Origin: ARK-14 sp002899805
GTDB lineage: Archaea > Thermoproteota > Thermoprotei_A > Sulfolobales > Fervidicoccaceae
DNA: 64,000 bases
NCBI GenBank assembly: GCA_039793985.1
Contig: JBAMMC010000031.1
Coordinates: 20,303-84,302 of the forward strand
Direction of reading: 5' to 3'
The notes beneath the pieces are model-generated. The model saw only the letters and a program-made list of their open reading frames with translations, was not told the DNA's origin and ran no database searches. The position numbers and the translations under genes were made by a program. Below are positions 15,615-24,805 of the stretch, piece by piece (the first letter of the stretch is position 1; the number at the start of each line of letters is the position of its first letter).

Positions 15615-16700
15615 ATGCCAGGCTTCGAGAAGGGGAGAGTAAGGAGAATACTGTCTCATGGTTTCTCAGCAATAATAGCAGTTTCTGGACCAAATTTCTT
15701 CTATTTAACAGGAAAGGATATAAAAAGCTTTGAAAGACCCCTTTTCATAGCAGCTACGCGAGACGAGTGCCTTATTGTAGCTCCAAAGTTAGAGGAAGAA
15801 AGAGTATCAGATATAAGATGCGGTGAAATGATTCTATATTCTGATGGAGAAGATCCCTTTCCTAGGTTATCTGCTGAGTTAAGGGCGATGGGAGTTAAAG
15901 GAAAGGATGTGATAGCCCTTGACCCTGAAATGAAGATCGATTTATTCTTCAAGTTGAGTCAGAGCCTTTCTGACTTCAATTTGGTCAACGGAAAGGAAGC
16001 TATCCTGATTGAGCGGATGAAGAAAGATGACTATGAACTGGAAAGCATTGGAAAAGCTGCTTCCATCCTGGACGAGCTTTTCAAAGAAGCTGAATCGCTG
16101 ATATCAGAAGGAGCTACGGAGGCTGAAATAATGATGAAATTGTCATTTCTATCTCAACAACTGGGATCTGATGCCCCAAAATCTTTATCTGTCCAAAGCG
16201 GTCCAAACACTGCTGTTCCCCACCATGAATACTCCTCTAGAAAAATAAAGAAGGGAGATATTGTGCTTTTAGATCTAGTCGTATCATATGAAGGGTATAA
16301 CGCCGACCTCACGAGGGTATTTTCTCTTGGAAGACCCGATGCAGAAATAGAAAGGGCATATGAAGCTGTAAGAGAAGCTCTTGAAGCAGGGATAGCCGGA
16401 GTAAAGGTTGGAATACCAGCAGGAGATCTCGACTTTGTTGTGAGAGAAAAGCTGAAAGAAAGGGGCTTGGAAAAACAATTCACCCATAGGACTGGGCATG
16501 GCATAGGAATAGACATTCATGAGCTTCCAAACGTTGCTCCCCATTCAAAAGACGTAATAGAAGAAAGAAGTGTGTTTACGATTGAACCAGGTGTATACTT
16601 TCCAAATAAGTTTGGTGTCAGACTTGAAGTAGATGTAGTCGCTTTAAAAGGAAGGGCAGAAATCTTAGGACAATATCCTCTTGAGCTTAAAGTTATATAG
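15615..16700 (+). CDS. pepQ: Xaa-Pro dipeptidase / aminopeptidase P family (M24B)
   Basis: Dinuclear-metal peptidase that cleaves X-Pro bonds. The N-terminal creatinase-like domain (about 1-125) precedes the pita-bread domain with all five metal ligands: DIVLLDLV and NADLTRVF (Asp, Asp), HRTGHGIGID (His), FTIEPGVYF (Glu) and RLEVDVV (Glu). PHHEYSS gives the substrate His. Length 361 residues, normal. ATG start with AAGGGGAAGGTC upstream. Its stop codon abuts the stop codon of polB on the other strand. Confidence 0.92.
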   Translation: MPGFEKGRVRRILSHGFSAIIAVSGPNFFYLTGKDIKSFERPLFIAATRDECLIVAPKLEEERVSDIRCGEMILYSDGEDPFPRLSAELRAMGVKGKDVIALDPEMKIDLFFKLSQSLSDFNLVNGKEAILIERMKKDDYELESIGKAASILDELFKEAESLISEGATEAEIMMKLSFLSQQLGSDAPKSLSVQSGPNTAVPHHEYSSRKIKKGDIVLLDLVVSYEGYNADLTRVFSLGRPDAEIERAYEAVREALEAGIAGVKVGIPAGDLDFVVREKLKERGLEKQFTHRTGHGIGIDIHELPNVAPHSKDVIEERSVFTIEPGVYFPNKFGVRLEVDVVALKGRAEILGQYPLELKVI

Positions 16701-19397
16701 CTATTTTCCGAAGAAGCTCTCGAGCCTGGCAACTCCTTCAATATCTTCCCAACTTATGTTTATTGTCTTCAGTATCTGCTCGAAAGTTGTTCTCGCTATC
16801 TCGAGGTACTTATCAACATCGACCTCTGAGAGCTTTGCCATTGCTACTGGCTTTACGCCTTCTTTATTTTTGACTTTGACATAAGATATTATATCGCCCT
16901 TGACTAGCCTCCTATCGAAGTTCTTGAGCAGCAATGCTGCTTTGACATGTTGCGGTGTGTTTTTAACGTATCCATCTATGTCCTTATTGAGCATCACATT
17001 AAAAGCTAACTCGTCCAGAGTATATCCCATGTTCTTCAATCTCCTGTAGATTTCCTTCACCTTATCCTTTATCTTATCATGAATTTCAGAAAAGTCTTTA
17101 GGGGTTTTGATTTCCTTAAGCATTACAATGACTTCGGAAAATGAACTCTTCAGAAACTCAGGCTGGTTTCTCTTCTTTCCAAGCAAGCCCTTTATCACTA
17201 CCTCATCCGAATTGGTGACTGCGAGATAGTTCTTCTTGAGCCCCGAAAAGGCAACATATCTGAACTCCTTGTCTATCTCGAGATCTAAGCTGAATTCTTT
17301 CTCCACTTCACCGACTAACTTTGTCAAAGCTTCCTTTTCCGGATTCCAAATGAACATGCTGTCAGTATCCCCATATAGAACTCTCAACCCCAATGCGAGA
17401 GCCTTCTTTATAGTACTCATAATCGTGAATCTTCCTATTGCTGTGACGCTTTCAGCTACAGGAGGAGCATAGAGAGCAAAGGCATCGCTACCGAAAACTC
17501 CATAACTGGCATTGAGTAATACTTTCAGAGCCGACTGAACGGTATTGTACCATTCTTTCTGCTCGTTGCTTAGATTTTTATCCTTGCTTTTCTTCTTGTA
17601 GACTTTTACCCTCAGATCCCTCATGGTCCCTATCATCAAAGATGTCATCCCTTTCCTGTCCATACAAACTACATGCTTTACATCTGGTATTTCCTTCAAG
17701 TTCCTGCACTCGTATGAAGGGTTAACAGTTTCATAGCTGAGGTTCCATACTTTCATTATTGATGGGTACAGGCTGGCGAAGTCTAGCACAAGTATATTGA
17801 AGAATACTCCTACGGGAGGATCAAGAACTATAGCTCCAGCGTACTTTTTCCCTTTTATTATCGCTTTGCTTTTTATCTCCTTCTTATGCTTAAGTATGTC
17901 TTCCTGTTTAGGTATGAGGAAGTTTCTTCTCCTATGCTCCCAGTAAAGCATGTTCCTTATCCAGTTGCTGATCTGGCTCCTGCTGAGCTCCTCTATCCCA
18001 GTCTTTGTGAGCCTGGATAGAAGTATCAGGAGCTTCCAGGTCAAGAAGTTTTTCCATGTAACGAGAGCAAGGGTTATTTCAGCATCTCTATAGTTGTACT
18101 CCACTAACTTTGAAATCCCCAACATTCCAGGACTTTCTTCTATTTTCACTTTGCCAACTCCTATTATGCTCATCGCCACACTGTCAAGCGTGTTCTCTCT
18201 GTAGTTACCTCCGAATGCATAAGTCTTCAGAGCCTTATTCTCGAAAACCTTGTAGAGGTCTATATGAATGGCGCGTTTAAACGTATAATAGTCTTGGAAC
18301 TCCCTTATGGGAACCTCCTGCGGCCTAAAGCCGAGAACTCTAGCTCTGTTTCTGAGATAAGGTAAATCGAAGTTATCTCCGTTGTATGAATATATGACTT
18401 GATAATCACCGAGAATTCTGAAAGCTTCCATAAGCATCGCATGCTCGCTGTCAAAAATTTCCACTTCAATTTCTCCCAAGAACTTATCCTTTATAGGCGA
18501 TTTAGAAGCATGGGGGTAAGATATTGCCAGTACTTTCTTCCTCCCATCTGTACCTGCTATAGCTATGGAAAGAATTGGATAGGGAGCTGTGGCGACATTG
18601 GGGAGCCTGTTCGCGTATGGAGAGTAAACTTCAACATCTATAGCTACCATTTTAGGTATGGGTGGAGGGAGCTCAAACAAACCATAAAGCTCTTCAGCAA
18701 ACCTTTGAACTTCTTCACTCTCTCCATCGAATACTGTTCTAAGATCCTTAGCTGACGCTGATCCGATCTCTACTGGAGCTAAAATTTTTCCACTAACCTT
18801 GTACTTATAGCCTGGAATTAACCTTCTGTCATATATGAAGTTCTGATGGTATTTTATTGTGCTTTCCCAGCTGTCTCTGAACCTTCCTCTTAGCTCTTTG
18901 ACAGCAAGCGGATCTGTGACTGTTATCTTCGTGTACTTCTCTTTCTTCATACTGAGTGGATTGACTTTTTCTATCCTTTCCAGAGAGACCACTCTTCCCT
19001 TCAAGTCCTTCGGGATCAGCTTTTCAGCTTCAGTTGGCTCTTCGGATACTATGAAATAAGGTTTATGGTCTGTCTTGTCGTACCAGTAGACGACTGTGTT
19101 TCTGTCTTCATCATAGAAACAGAGCAGGGCGGTATTTCTCTCTGAATCATAATAGTAGGAAAGTAAATGGGCATTGTTTATTACGGCTTCATCTATGATT
19201 GAATACCAAACCACTTTAGTTTCAGATTCTGTTGTTGTTCTCGTAGACTGGTTTGCGTTATGAACCATTTGTTCTTTTTCATTCTTTGCAGAAACTTCTT
19301 TGGCAATTATTTCTTCTATTCCTAAGTTGGGTTGGCTTCTCTTGTCAGCAAAGTCCAACAACGTTGGCATCTTTCCTTTCTTCTTTTCCATCGGCAT
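16701..19397 (-). CDS. polB1: Family B DNA polymerase (PolB1-type replicase)
   Basis: Replicative polymerase with proofreading. An N-terminal tail (MPTLLDFADKRSQ, resembling the tail that precedes the first domain of Sulfolobus PolB1) is followed by the exonuclease domain with Exo I AIDVEVYSPYANR and Exo II YSYNGDNFDLPYLRNR, then palm motif A DFASLYPSI (around residue 538), motif B KVLLNASYGVFG and motif C YGDTDSMF (around 673). About 898 residues. The frame is open upstream to 19532, but ATG at 19397 (or 19391 behind GAGG) fits the family and the TATA-like TTATTTATC just upstream. Compare the diverged second polymerase at 51396. Confidence 0.95.
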   Translation of the reverse strand: MPMEKKKGKMPTLLDFADKRSQPNLGIEEIIAKEVSAKNEKEQMVHNANQSTRTTTESETKVVWYSIIDEAVINNAHLLSYYYDSERNTALLCFYDEDRNTVVYWYDKTDHKPYFIVSEEPTEAEKLIPKDLKGRVVSLERIEKVNPLSMKKEKYTKITVTDPLAVKELRGRFRDSWESTIKYHQNFIYDRRLIPGYKYKVSGKILAPVEIGSASAKDLRTVFDGESEEVQRFAEELYGLFELPPPIPKMVAIDVEVYSPYANRLPNVATAPYPILSIAIAGTDGRKKVLAISYPHASKSPIKDKFLGEIEVEIFDSEHAMLMEAFRILGDYQVIYSYNGDNFDLPYLRNRARVLGFRPQEVPIREFQDYYTFKRAIHIDLYKVFENKALKTYAFGGNYRENTLDSVAMSIIGVGKVKIEESPGMLGISKLVEYNYRDAEITLALVTWKNFLTWKLLILLSRLTKTGIEELSRSQISNWIRNMLYWEHRRRNFLIPKQEDILKHKKEIKSKAIIKGKKYAGAIVLDPPVGVFFNILVLDFASLYPSIMKVWNLSYETVNPSYECRNLKEIPDVKHVVCMDRKGMTSLMIGTMRDLRVKVYKKKSKDKNLSNEQKEWYNTVQSALKVLLNASYGVFGSDAFALYAPPVAESVTAIGRFTIMSTIKKALALGLRVLYGDTDSMFIWNPEKEALTKLVGEVEKEFSLDLEIDKEFRYVAFSGLKKNYLAVTNSDEVVIKGLLGKKRNQPEFLKSSFSEVIVMLKEIKTPKDFSEIHDKIKDKVKEIYRRLKNMGYTLDELAFNVMLNKDIDGYVKNTPQHVKAALLLKNFDRRLVKGDIISYVKVKNKEGVKPVAMAKLSEVDVDKYLEIARTTFEQILKTINISWEDIEGVARLESFFGK

Positions 19398-19546
19398 CCT
19401 CAAAACCCTTTTGGTTCGAGATAAATAATTTTTGATATTAAATAATCTCCTCGCTCTAATAACGATTTTACCCGCGGGATCTCTTCTTGCTATAACTTTG
19501 GTATTACAGTATGTTCTCCATTGTTTCAACAATAAAGAGTTGTGTC

Positions 19547-20680
19547 TTAAGCAGGAAAAATTTTCATGACTAACTCTTCTTCACAGCCGATTTTAACTCT
19601 CACATACCCGCTGAATTTTTCCTCTATTCCGCTCCCTCTTAAATCTACATACAGCTTTTTCAATCTCATCACTTTGTTTCTAGTTGCTACAACTATGAGG
19701 TTATCAAGGCTCATTTCTTTTAGGACCGAAATCGGGATCTGCTGATTGCCTCTTCCAAGAACAAACCCTGAAGCACCGAGTGGAGAAACTATAACCTTCA
19801 CCCTATGGGCTCCTCCCGATTCATTGCAGAACGAAAGAACATCGAGGGATGAGCAATCATCACAGTACGTCTTTCCTTTCCACCCTGCTGAAACGCCCAA
19901 AAGGTTGCTCTTCTTTATCCCCAAAGCTTCTGAGATGGCTTTCGCTGTCCTTCCAGGACCTATTAATAGGGGTTGCTCCTCTGATATCTCTCGCGCAACA
20001 CATTCAGCAAGTTCGAAAATCTCATCCTCACTAGACGCGCCAAAATCCTTGCTTTGTTGATGCTCCTCTGCCTTTTTAGATTCGATCGTCATGGCAGTCG
20101 CATATTTAACTATGGCAAGCTCTCCCATTTCTCTTAACTTGTTTTCATCAACTAAGAGGATCTCACCAACTGTGGGATAATACTCATTATCTAGGTAAGC
20201 TATTATGAGCCTGGTAGCAGAACTGAGGCTTCTGGCAAAAATCGAACTATATACTTTCGTGCCTCCTGGAACACCAAGCAAAGGCATTTTTCCCCGAGTT
20301 CCTTCGAAAACATCAAAAGCTGTTCCATCGCCTCCAACGAATACTACCAGATCTGCTTGCTCTTCTGAGGCTCTCTCTGCACAGAATTTCGTATCTTCAC
20401 TGGAGCTTGGATAATGTGGTCTACATATAACCTTAGGCTCATTGATTAGCTCCTTTGCTGCTACCTCTCCCATTATACCTCTAGGTACTAGAATTTCCAA
20501 ATTTCCGAGCTCCCTTCCCGCTATTAAGGTCTTGAGCTGTCTAGCAAACAAAATTGATATCTTGTATGATGGGCCAATGTAGATCCCAAGGTCCTTCCAA
20601 GCTACGCCATCACTCCCTTTGAGGGAAATGGGACCTCCGATCCCTGCTATCGGATTAACTATTAACGCTATTTTAGGCAT
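19547..20680 (-). CDS. ATP-NAD kinase-like protein (COG3199/AcoX type)
   Basis: IALIVNPIAGIGGP at the N-terminus, LVVFVGGDGTAFDVFEG with the GGDGT signature of the NAD/diacylglycerol-kinase fold, and LLGVPGGTKVYSSIFA following. At 377 residues it belongs to the long archaeal group COG3199 rather than the shorter NadK. It probably phosphorylates NAD or a related dinucleotide, but the substrate is not known for this branch. A Cys pair (TYCDDCSSLDVLSFC) in the C-terminal part could bind metal. Monocistronic; ATG start. Confidence 0.8.
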   Translation of the reverse strand: MPKIALIVNPIAGIGGPISLKGSDGVAWKDLGIYIGPSYKISILFARQLKTLIAGRELGNLEILVPRGIMGEVAAKELINEPKVICRPHYPSSSEDTKFCAERASEEQADLVVFVGGDGTAFDVFEGTRGKMPLLGVPGGTKVYSSIFARSLSSATRLIIAYLDNEYYPTVGEILLVDENKLREMGELAIVKYATAMTIESKKAEEHQQSKDFGASSEDEIFELAECVAREISEEQPLLIGPGRTAKAISEALGIKKSNLLGVSAGWKGKTYCDDCSSLDVLSFCNESGGAHRVKVIVSPLGASGFVLGRGNQQIPISVLKEMSLDNLIVVATRNKVMRLKKLYVDLRGSGIEEKFSGYVRVKIGCEEELVMKIFPA

Positions 20681-20835
20681 TGATAACCAACCTAAACTTT
20701 ACTGAACCAAGTTTTATCTCATAGCATTAACATCTCAAATAAATTATCCAAGGGAGGTTATACTTCTAAGTTTTGCATTTAGATTTATCTCGAAGGTAAT
20801 TATGTTCAAAAGAAAAAAGAATGAATTAAGTACGA

Positions 20836-22284
20836 TTAGAATCCTTTAGCGGTCAATATAAAGTATATCAGAAACAGAAGCGTTATCACTGCTATACCTG
20901 GTTTTATCTCTCTGAATTTACCCGATAGCATCTTTATGATGGTATAAGTAATGAATCCCAGACCTATTCCCGTAGTAATGCTGTAGGTGAAAGGTATTGA
21001 AGTAATAGTAACAAATGCTGGAATCAGTTCACTGTAGTCCTCAAGCTTGGTCAAGTTCCCCGATAGCGATAGAAAGAGAAGCCCAACTAACATGAGAACA
21101 CCACCAGTTGCGAATGAGGGTATCACCGTGAAAAGAGGTGCCAAGGCTATAGATGCGAAGAAGAGCAAAGACGTTGTTAGGGCAGTTAGACCAGTTTTGC
21201 CTCCTTGTTCAATACCAGAAGCGCTCTCTATGTAGATTACTACAGTGGAAGTACCGAAGAAGGGAGCAAATATAGAGGAGAGGGCATCCGTAATAAGAGC
21301 CCTGTTTATTCCAATTATTTTTCCATTTTCGACAAGCTTAGCCTTTGTTGCTAGACCAGTTATTGTACCGATTCCATCGAAGAAGTCCACTAAAAACAAA
21401 GAGAAGGCTATCGGAAAGCCTATACCGAAGAGAGAGGCATATAGGTAGAAAGATCTGGGGAGATCATTGAGTATCGATGTTGAGAATGTTGGTGCCATCA
21501 GAATAGATGGGGGCATTGTGATCATCCCTAAAGCCCCCGCTGCTATAGTTGAAGCAAGTATAGCTATAATGAATCCTCCTATGACCTTCTTCACGAGTAA
21601 TACCGATGCTAACACAAAGCTTAACATCCCCAGATAAAAAGGAAGAGCGGTCAGCGCACTGGCATTAAATGTAATAGGCGTAGCAATTCCCCCTTTGACT
21701 ATCCCCACATCTGAAAAGCCTATGAGTGTGATGAAGAGGCCGATCCCTATCCCTATCCCCAGCTTGAGTGACTCAGGAACTGAGTTGATTATAAATTCCC
21801 TTATCTTACCGACAGAAAATATCAAGAATAATATACCGTTGAGAAGTACAGAGACCAAGGCTAAATAGATTGCCAATTTTGCTGCCTCGACGCCAGCGGC
21901 CTTTTCACTGGATAATATTATTTCGGCAAAAAGTGGTATGATCGTGTAAGCCACAAATGCATTCTCGCCCATCCCTGGAGCAAGGGCAAAAGGAAGCTTT
22001 GCATAGATAGCCATTATCAGGGTAGCAAAGGCAGCTGAAATAGCCGTTGCCACTGTGAAACCAAGTCTAATACTATATAGAAGACCTTGATATTGTTCTG
22101 GTAGTGGGTTGCCAATCGGGATCCCTAGTGCTTGATGAAGAGCTATTGAAAACCCATCTGTCAATATGGTCGGGTTTACAAAGAGAATATAAGCCATGGA
22201 AAGGAAAGTTGTCACTCCAGCGATAACTTCTATTTTAACGGTAGAACCTCTCTTATCGAGCTCAAAGAATTCGGGCAACCCCAT
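20836..22284 (-). CDS. NCS2-family (AzgA type) purine permease
   Basis: Proton-coupled uptake of adenine, guanine or hypoxanthine. Typical features: DKRGSTVKIEVIAGVTTFLSMAYILFVNP at the start of TM1 (in two parts here), ALAPGMGENAFVAYT, LFLVDFFDGIGTITGLATKA and GTSTVVIYIESASGIEQGG. About 12-14 membrane helices, 482 residues. It lies 234 bp downstream of the carbamoyltransferase gene on the same strand, suggesting that purine supply and the molybdenum hydroxylases work together. Confidence 0.9.
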   Translation of the reverse strand: MGLPEFFELDKRGSTVKIEVIAGVTTFLSMAYILFVNPTILTDGFSIALHQALGIPIGNPLPEQYQGLLYSIRLGFTVATAISAAFATLIMAIYAKLPFALAPGMGENAFVAYTIIPLFAEIILSSEKAAGVEAAKLAIYLALVSVLLNGILFLIFSVGKIREFIINSVPESLKLGIGIGIGLFITLIGFSDVGIVKGGIATPITFNASALTALPFYLGMLSFVLASVLLVKKVIGGFIIAILASTIAAGALGMITMPPSILMAPTFSTSILNDLPRSFYLYASLFGIGFPIAFSLFLVDFFDGIGTITGLATKAKLVENGKIIGINRALITDALSSIFAPFFGTSTVVIYIESASGIEQGGKTGLTALTTSLLFFASIALAPLFTVIPSFATGGVLMLVGLLFLSLSGNLTKLEDYSELIPAFVTITSIPFTYSITTGIGLGFITYTIIKMLSGKFREIKPGIAVITLLFLIYFILTAKGF

Positions 22285-22518
22285 TTCAAATTCACCACGA
22301 ACAGAGATCTTTGCTTTGGAATCGGCCTTCTAAATCATTTACTGCGGAAGTTCTCCCGAAAGAACATGATACGATATGATGATAATGTTCCATTTTATGA
22401 TGGAAAAAAGGTATAATGTAATGTCAAAATAGCAGTTATTTGTAGAGAGTTTTCATTCTGTTACTTGCTAGAATATCGACAGTCAAGTGAAGTAATAAAA
22501 GCGAAAAAACTCATTCAG

Positions 22519-23442
22519 CTACAACCCGAGTATTTCCTTGATCAGAGCTGCCCTCACAAACATACCGTTCTTTGCTTGTTCAAAGTACTTCGCCTGTGGT
22601 AGGGAATCGATCTCCTCAGGCAATTCCCAAACTCTCGGAAGTGGATGCATTATGATTGGGATCTTCTTCAATTTTTTCAGAGAGTCTTGAGTCACAATAT
22701 AGCTCGATTTTAGCCTTTCATATTCTGTAGGATCACTGAACCTCTCCTTTTGAAGCCTGGTAACATATAGCACATCGAGTTCGTCTTCTATTTCCTCCAA
22801 TCTCTCCATCTCTTCATATATGATTTTCCCGTTGATTTTATTCTTCACTTCATCTCTCAGCCTAAGTTCCTTCGGTGAAATATAATACACTTTTACTCCT
22901 TTGAAGAAAGTTAGCATGTAGGATAGAGACGGGGCAGTTCTCCCGTATTTTAGATCTCCCATGATCCCTATTTTCAAGCCATCTATTCTCCCCAGTTCTC
23001 TCCAGATAGTGTATAAATCCAGAAGTGCTTGAGTTGGATGCTCATTGGTTCCGTCACCGCCATTTATTATCGGAGTCTCAATCTTGTCTTTAATGCTATG
23101 GGGGAAATAGGGCTTGCTCTGTCTTAATACTATCAAGTCTGGCGAATAACCATCTATAATTTTGATTGTATCTAGATCGCTCTCTCCTTTCTGCAAAGAA
23201 CTGGACTCGGGCTGAAAATCAATTATACTTCCTCCTAACTTCACCATTGCCATTTGAAAGCTTATCTTTGTTCTAGTGCTGGGTTCTAGAAATACAGTCG
23301 CCATTATCTTACCATCAGCTAACTTGATCTTTCCTTCAGAGAGCTTTTTTCTCAGTTCATCGGCCTCGGTGAATAAATGTTCCAATGTTTCTCTATCAAA
23401 ATCAAAAGCCGATAGAATATCCTTGCCTTTGAGATCCTTCAT
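22519..23442 (-). CDS. pyrB: Aspartate carbamoyltransferase-family protein, coupled to molybdenum hydroxylase genes
   Basis: Carbamoyl-phosphate binding residues are present: STRT (55-58), GDGTNEHPTQALLDLYTI and the HPLPRVWE loop with the aspartate-side Arg; SSSLQKGES matches the Ser-Lys loop. By these motifs it is an ATCase (carbamoyl phosphate + L-aspartate to carbamoyl aspartate). However, no pyrI regulatory chain follows, and its ATG overlaps by 4 bp the stop of the Fe-S subunit gene at 23439-23903. That coupling to a xanthine-dehydrogenase-like enzyme is unexpected for pyrimidine biosynthesis and recalls the E. coli ygeW-xdh cluster. It could be the only ATCase or a catabolic carbamoyltransferase; motifs favour the former, context the latter. 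Confidence 0.8.
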   Translation of the reverse strand: MKDLKGKDILSAFDFDRETLEHLFTEADELRKKLSEGKIKLADGKIMATVFLEPSTRTKISFQMAMVKLGGSIIDFQPESSSLQKGESDLDTIKIIDGYSPDLIVLRQSKPYFPHSIKDKIETPIINGGDGTNEHPTQALLDLYTIWRELGRIDGLKIGIMGDLKYGRTAPSLSYMLTFFKGVKVYYISPKELRLRDEVKNKINGKIIYEEMERLEEIEDELDVLYVTRLQKERFSDPTEYERLKSSYIVTQDSLKKLKKIPIIMHPLPRVWELPEEIDSLPQAKYFEQAKNGMFVRAALIKEILGL

Positions 23443-23903
23443 TTACCTCCCCTCATCTCTGATGCTTTTAAAACCGCTTTAATTATGTTTACATAGCCCG
23501 TACATCTGCAGAGGTTCCCTCTCAAAAACTCCCTTACTTTTTCTTCGGATAAGTTTTTCTTCTCGCGAAGGAGCAAATAACTCATTACAGCGAATCCAGG
23601 AGAACAGTAGCCACATTGGACTGCTCCTTCTTCGCTGAACGCCTTCGAAATCAATGCTGCATATTCCTCTTCGATCCCTGCTGCTGTTATAACTTCTTTT
23701 CCATTGGCGTCTACAGCGAGCGTAAGGCATGATAATACAGGTTCTCCGTCCAAGAGAACAGTGCACGCACCACATTCTCCGATTCCACATGAGTACTTTG
23801 GAACCTTAACTCCAAGCTTATCTCTCAGAACGTTTAACAGGAGTTCGTTGGGCTCTGCATCGACTGAGACTTCTTTCCCATCCAACTTGAACTTAATAAT
23901 CAA
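23439..23903 (-). CDS. Molybdenum hydroxylase small subunit, two [2Fe-2S] clusters (set 1)
   Basis: 154 residues. The plant-ferredoxin-type cluster is CGIGECGACTVLLDG..SC and the C-terminal four-helix cluster is CGYCSPGF ..GNLCRCTGY. It passes electrons from the molybdopterin site to FAD in xanthine/aldehyde/CO dehydrogenase-family enzymes. Start overlaps the end of the FAD subunit gene (ATGA-type overlap), and its own end overlaps the carbamoyltransferase start, so all four genes are one translationally coupled operon. Confidence 0.92.
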   Translation of the reverse strand: MIIKFKLDGKEVSVDAEPNELLLNVLRDKLGVKVPKYSCGIGECGACTVLLDGEPVLSCLTLAVDANGKEVITAAGIEEEYAALISKAFSEEGAVQCGYCSPGFAVMSYLLLREKKNLSEEKVREFLRGNLCRCTGYVNIIKAVLKASEMRGGK

Positions 23904-24805
23904 CCTAGCTCACCTCTTATTCTCGAAAATGCTAACTTCAGGGCATCTTCCACTAGAATGGGCGAAACTTTCTTTCTATATGAGGCAGTAGATCTTATAT
24001 CATCGATCGGTGAAATATCCTTCACAACTTGCCTTGAAGCCAGTGAAAAAGTCTCCTCAGTGGCAGGTTTCCCAATGAGCTCAGCTTCAGCACTAAGAGA
24101 TCTAACTGGTCTAGGTGCTACAGCCCCCAAAGCAATCTTCGCATCTACAACTTTTCCATCTTCAACCTCCAAATAAGCAGCTGCGCTAGCTTTCGCTAAA
24201 TCCATCGCTGTCCTTGAGAGCTTCAAGAAGGCCGAAGAGCTTCTCTGCGGGGGCACAGGAATCTCTATTTCTACAACAATTTCGTCAGGCATGAGAATGG
24301 TCTTGCCTGGAGATAAGAAGAATTTATCGAGCGGAATCTCTCTCGTTCCTCTGATACTAGAAGCTTTAACTATAGCTCCATGCACCAAGAGAGGAGGTGC
24401 GGAGTCAGCGGCTGGAGACGCATTGCATAGGTTTCCAGCTATCGTTGCCATACTTCTCACCTGCACGCTCCCCATGACAGATATGGCATCAAAAAGCGCA
24501 GGGATCTTCTTAGAAATTTGCCATGATTTTTCAAGGTCTCTCCAGGTAGCAAGAGCCCCTATCTTAATTTTTCCCTTTTCCTCTGTGATGTACCTGAGCC
24601 CTTCTATTCTCTTTATGTTTATAATATTCTTTGGTTCTACTTGCCTCGCTTTCATTTTGACTATCAGATCAGTCCCTCCAGCCAGAATCCTAACCTCAGG
24701 ACTTAGTTCAGAGAGAAGCTTGAGAGCCTCATCGATCGTCCTAGGTTCATAATAGTTGAAAGAGGTTGGTAAGATTCTGGTGTTCATTCTGTTGAGGCTG
24801 CTCAC
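23900..24805 (-). CDS. Molybdenum hydroxylase FAD-binding medium subunit (set 1)
   Basis: 301 residues. FAD-binding PCMH-type signatures: VRILAGGTDLIVKMKAR and TIAGNLCNASPAADSAPPLLV, followed by the C-terminal CO-dehydrogenase-flavoprotein domain (AKIALGAVAPRPVRS). It takes electrons from the [2Fe-2S] subunit. Overlaps by 4 bp with the large subunit gene upstream and with the small subunit gene downstream. Confidence 0.92.
   Translation of the reverse strand: MSSLNRMNTRILPTSFNYYEPRTIDEALKLLSELSPEVRILAGGTDLIVKMKARQVEPKNIINIKRIEGLRYITEEKGKIKIGALATWRDLEKSWQISKKIPALFDAISVMGSVQVRSMATIAGNLCNASPAADSAPPLLVHGAIVKASSIRGTREIPLDKFFLSPGKTILMPDEIVVEIEIPVPPQRSSSAFLKLSRTAMDLAKASAAAYLEVEDGKVVDAKIALGAVAPRPVRSLSAEAELIGKPATEETFSLASRQVVKDISPIDDIRSTASYRKKVSPILVEDALKLAFSRIRGELG

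Noticed and set aside
22340..22510. C/D sRNA in the permease upstream region (two ATGATG boxes)
   Set aside because: No CTGA box on the same strand at a suitable distance.
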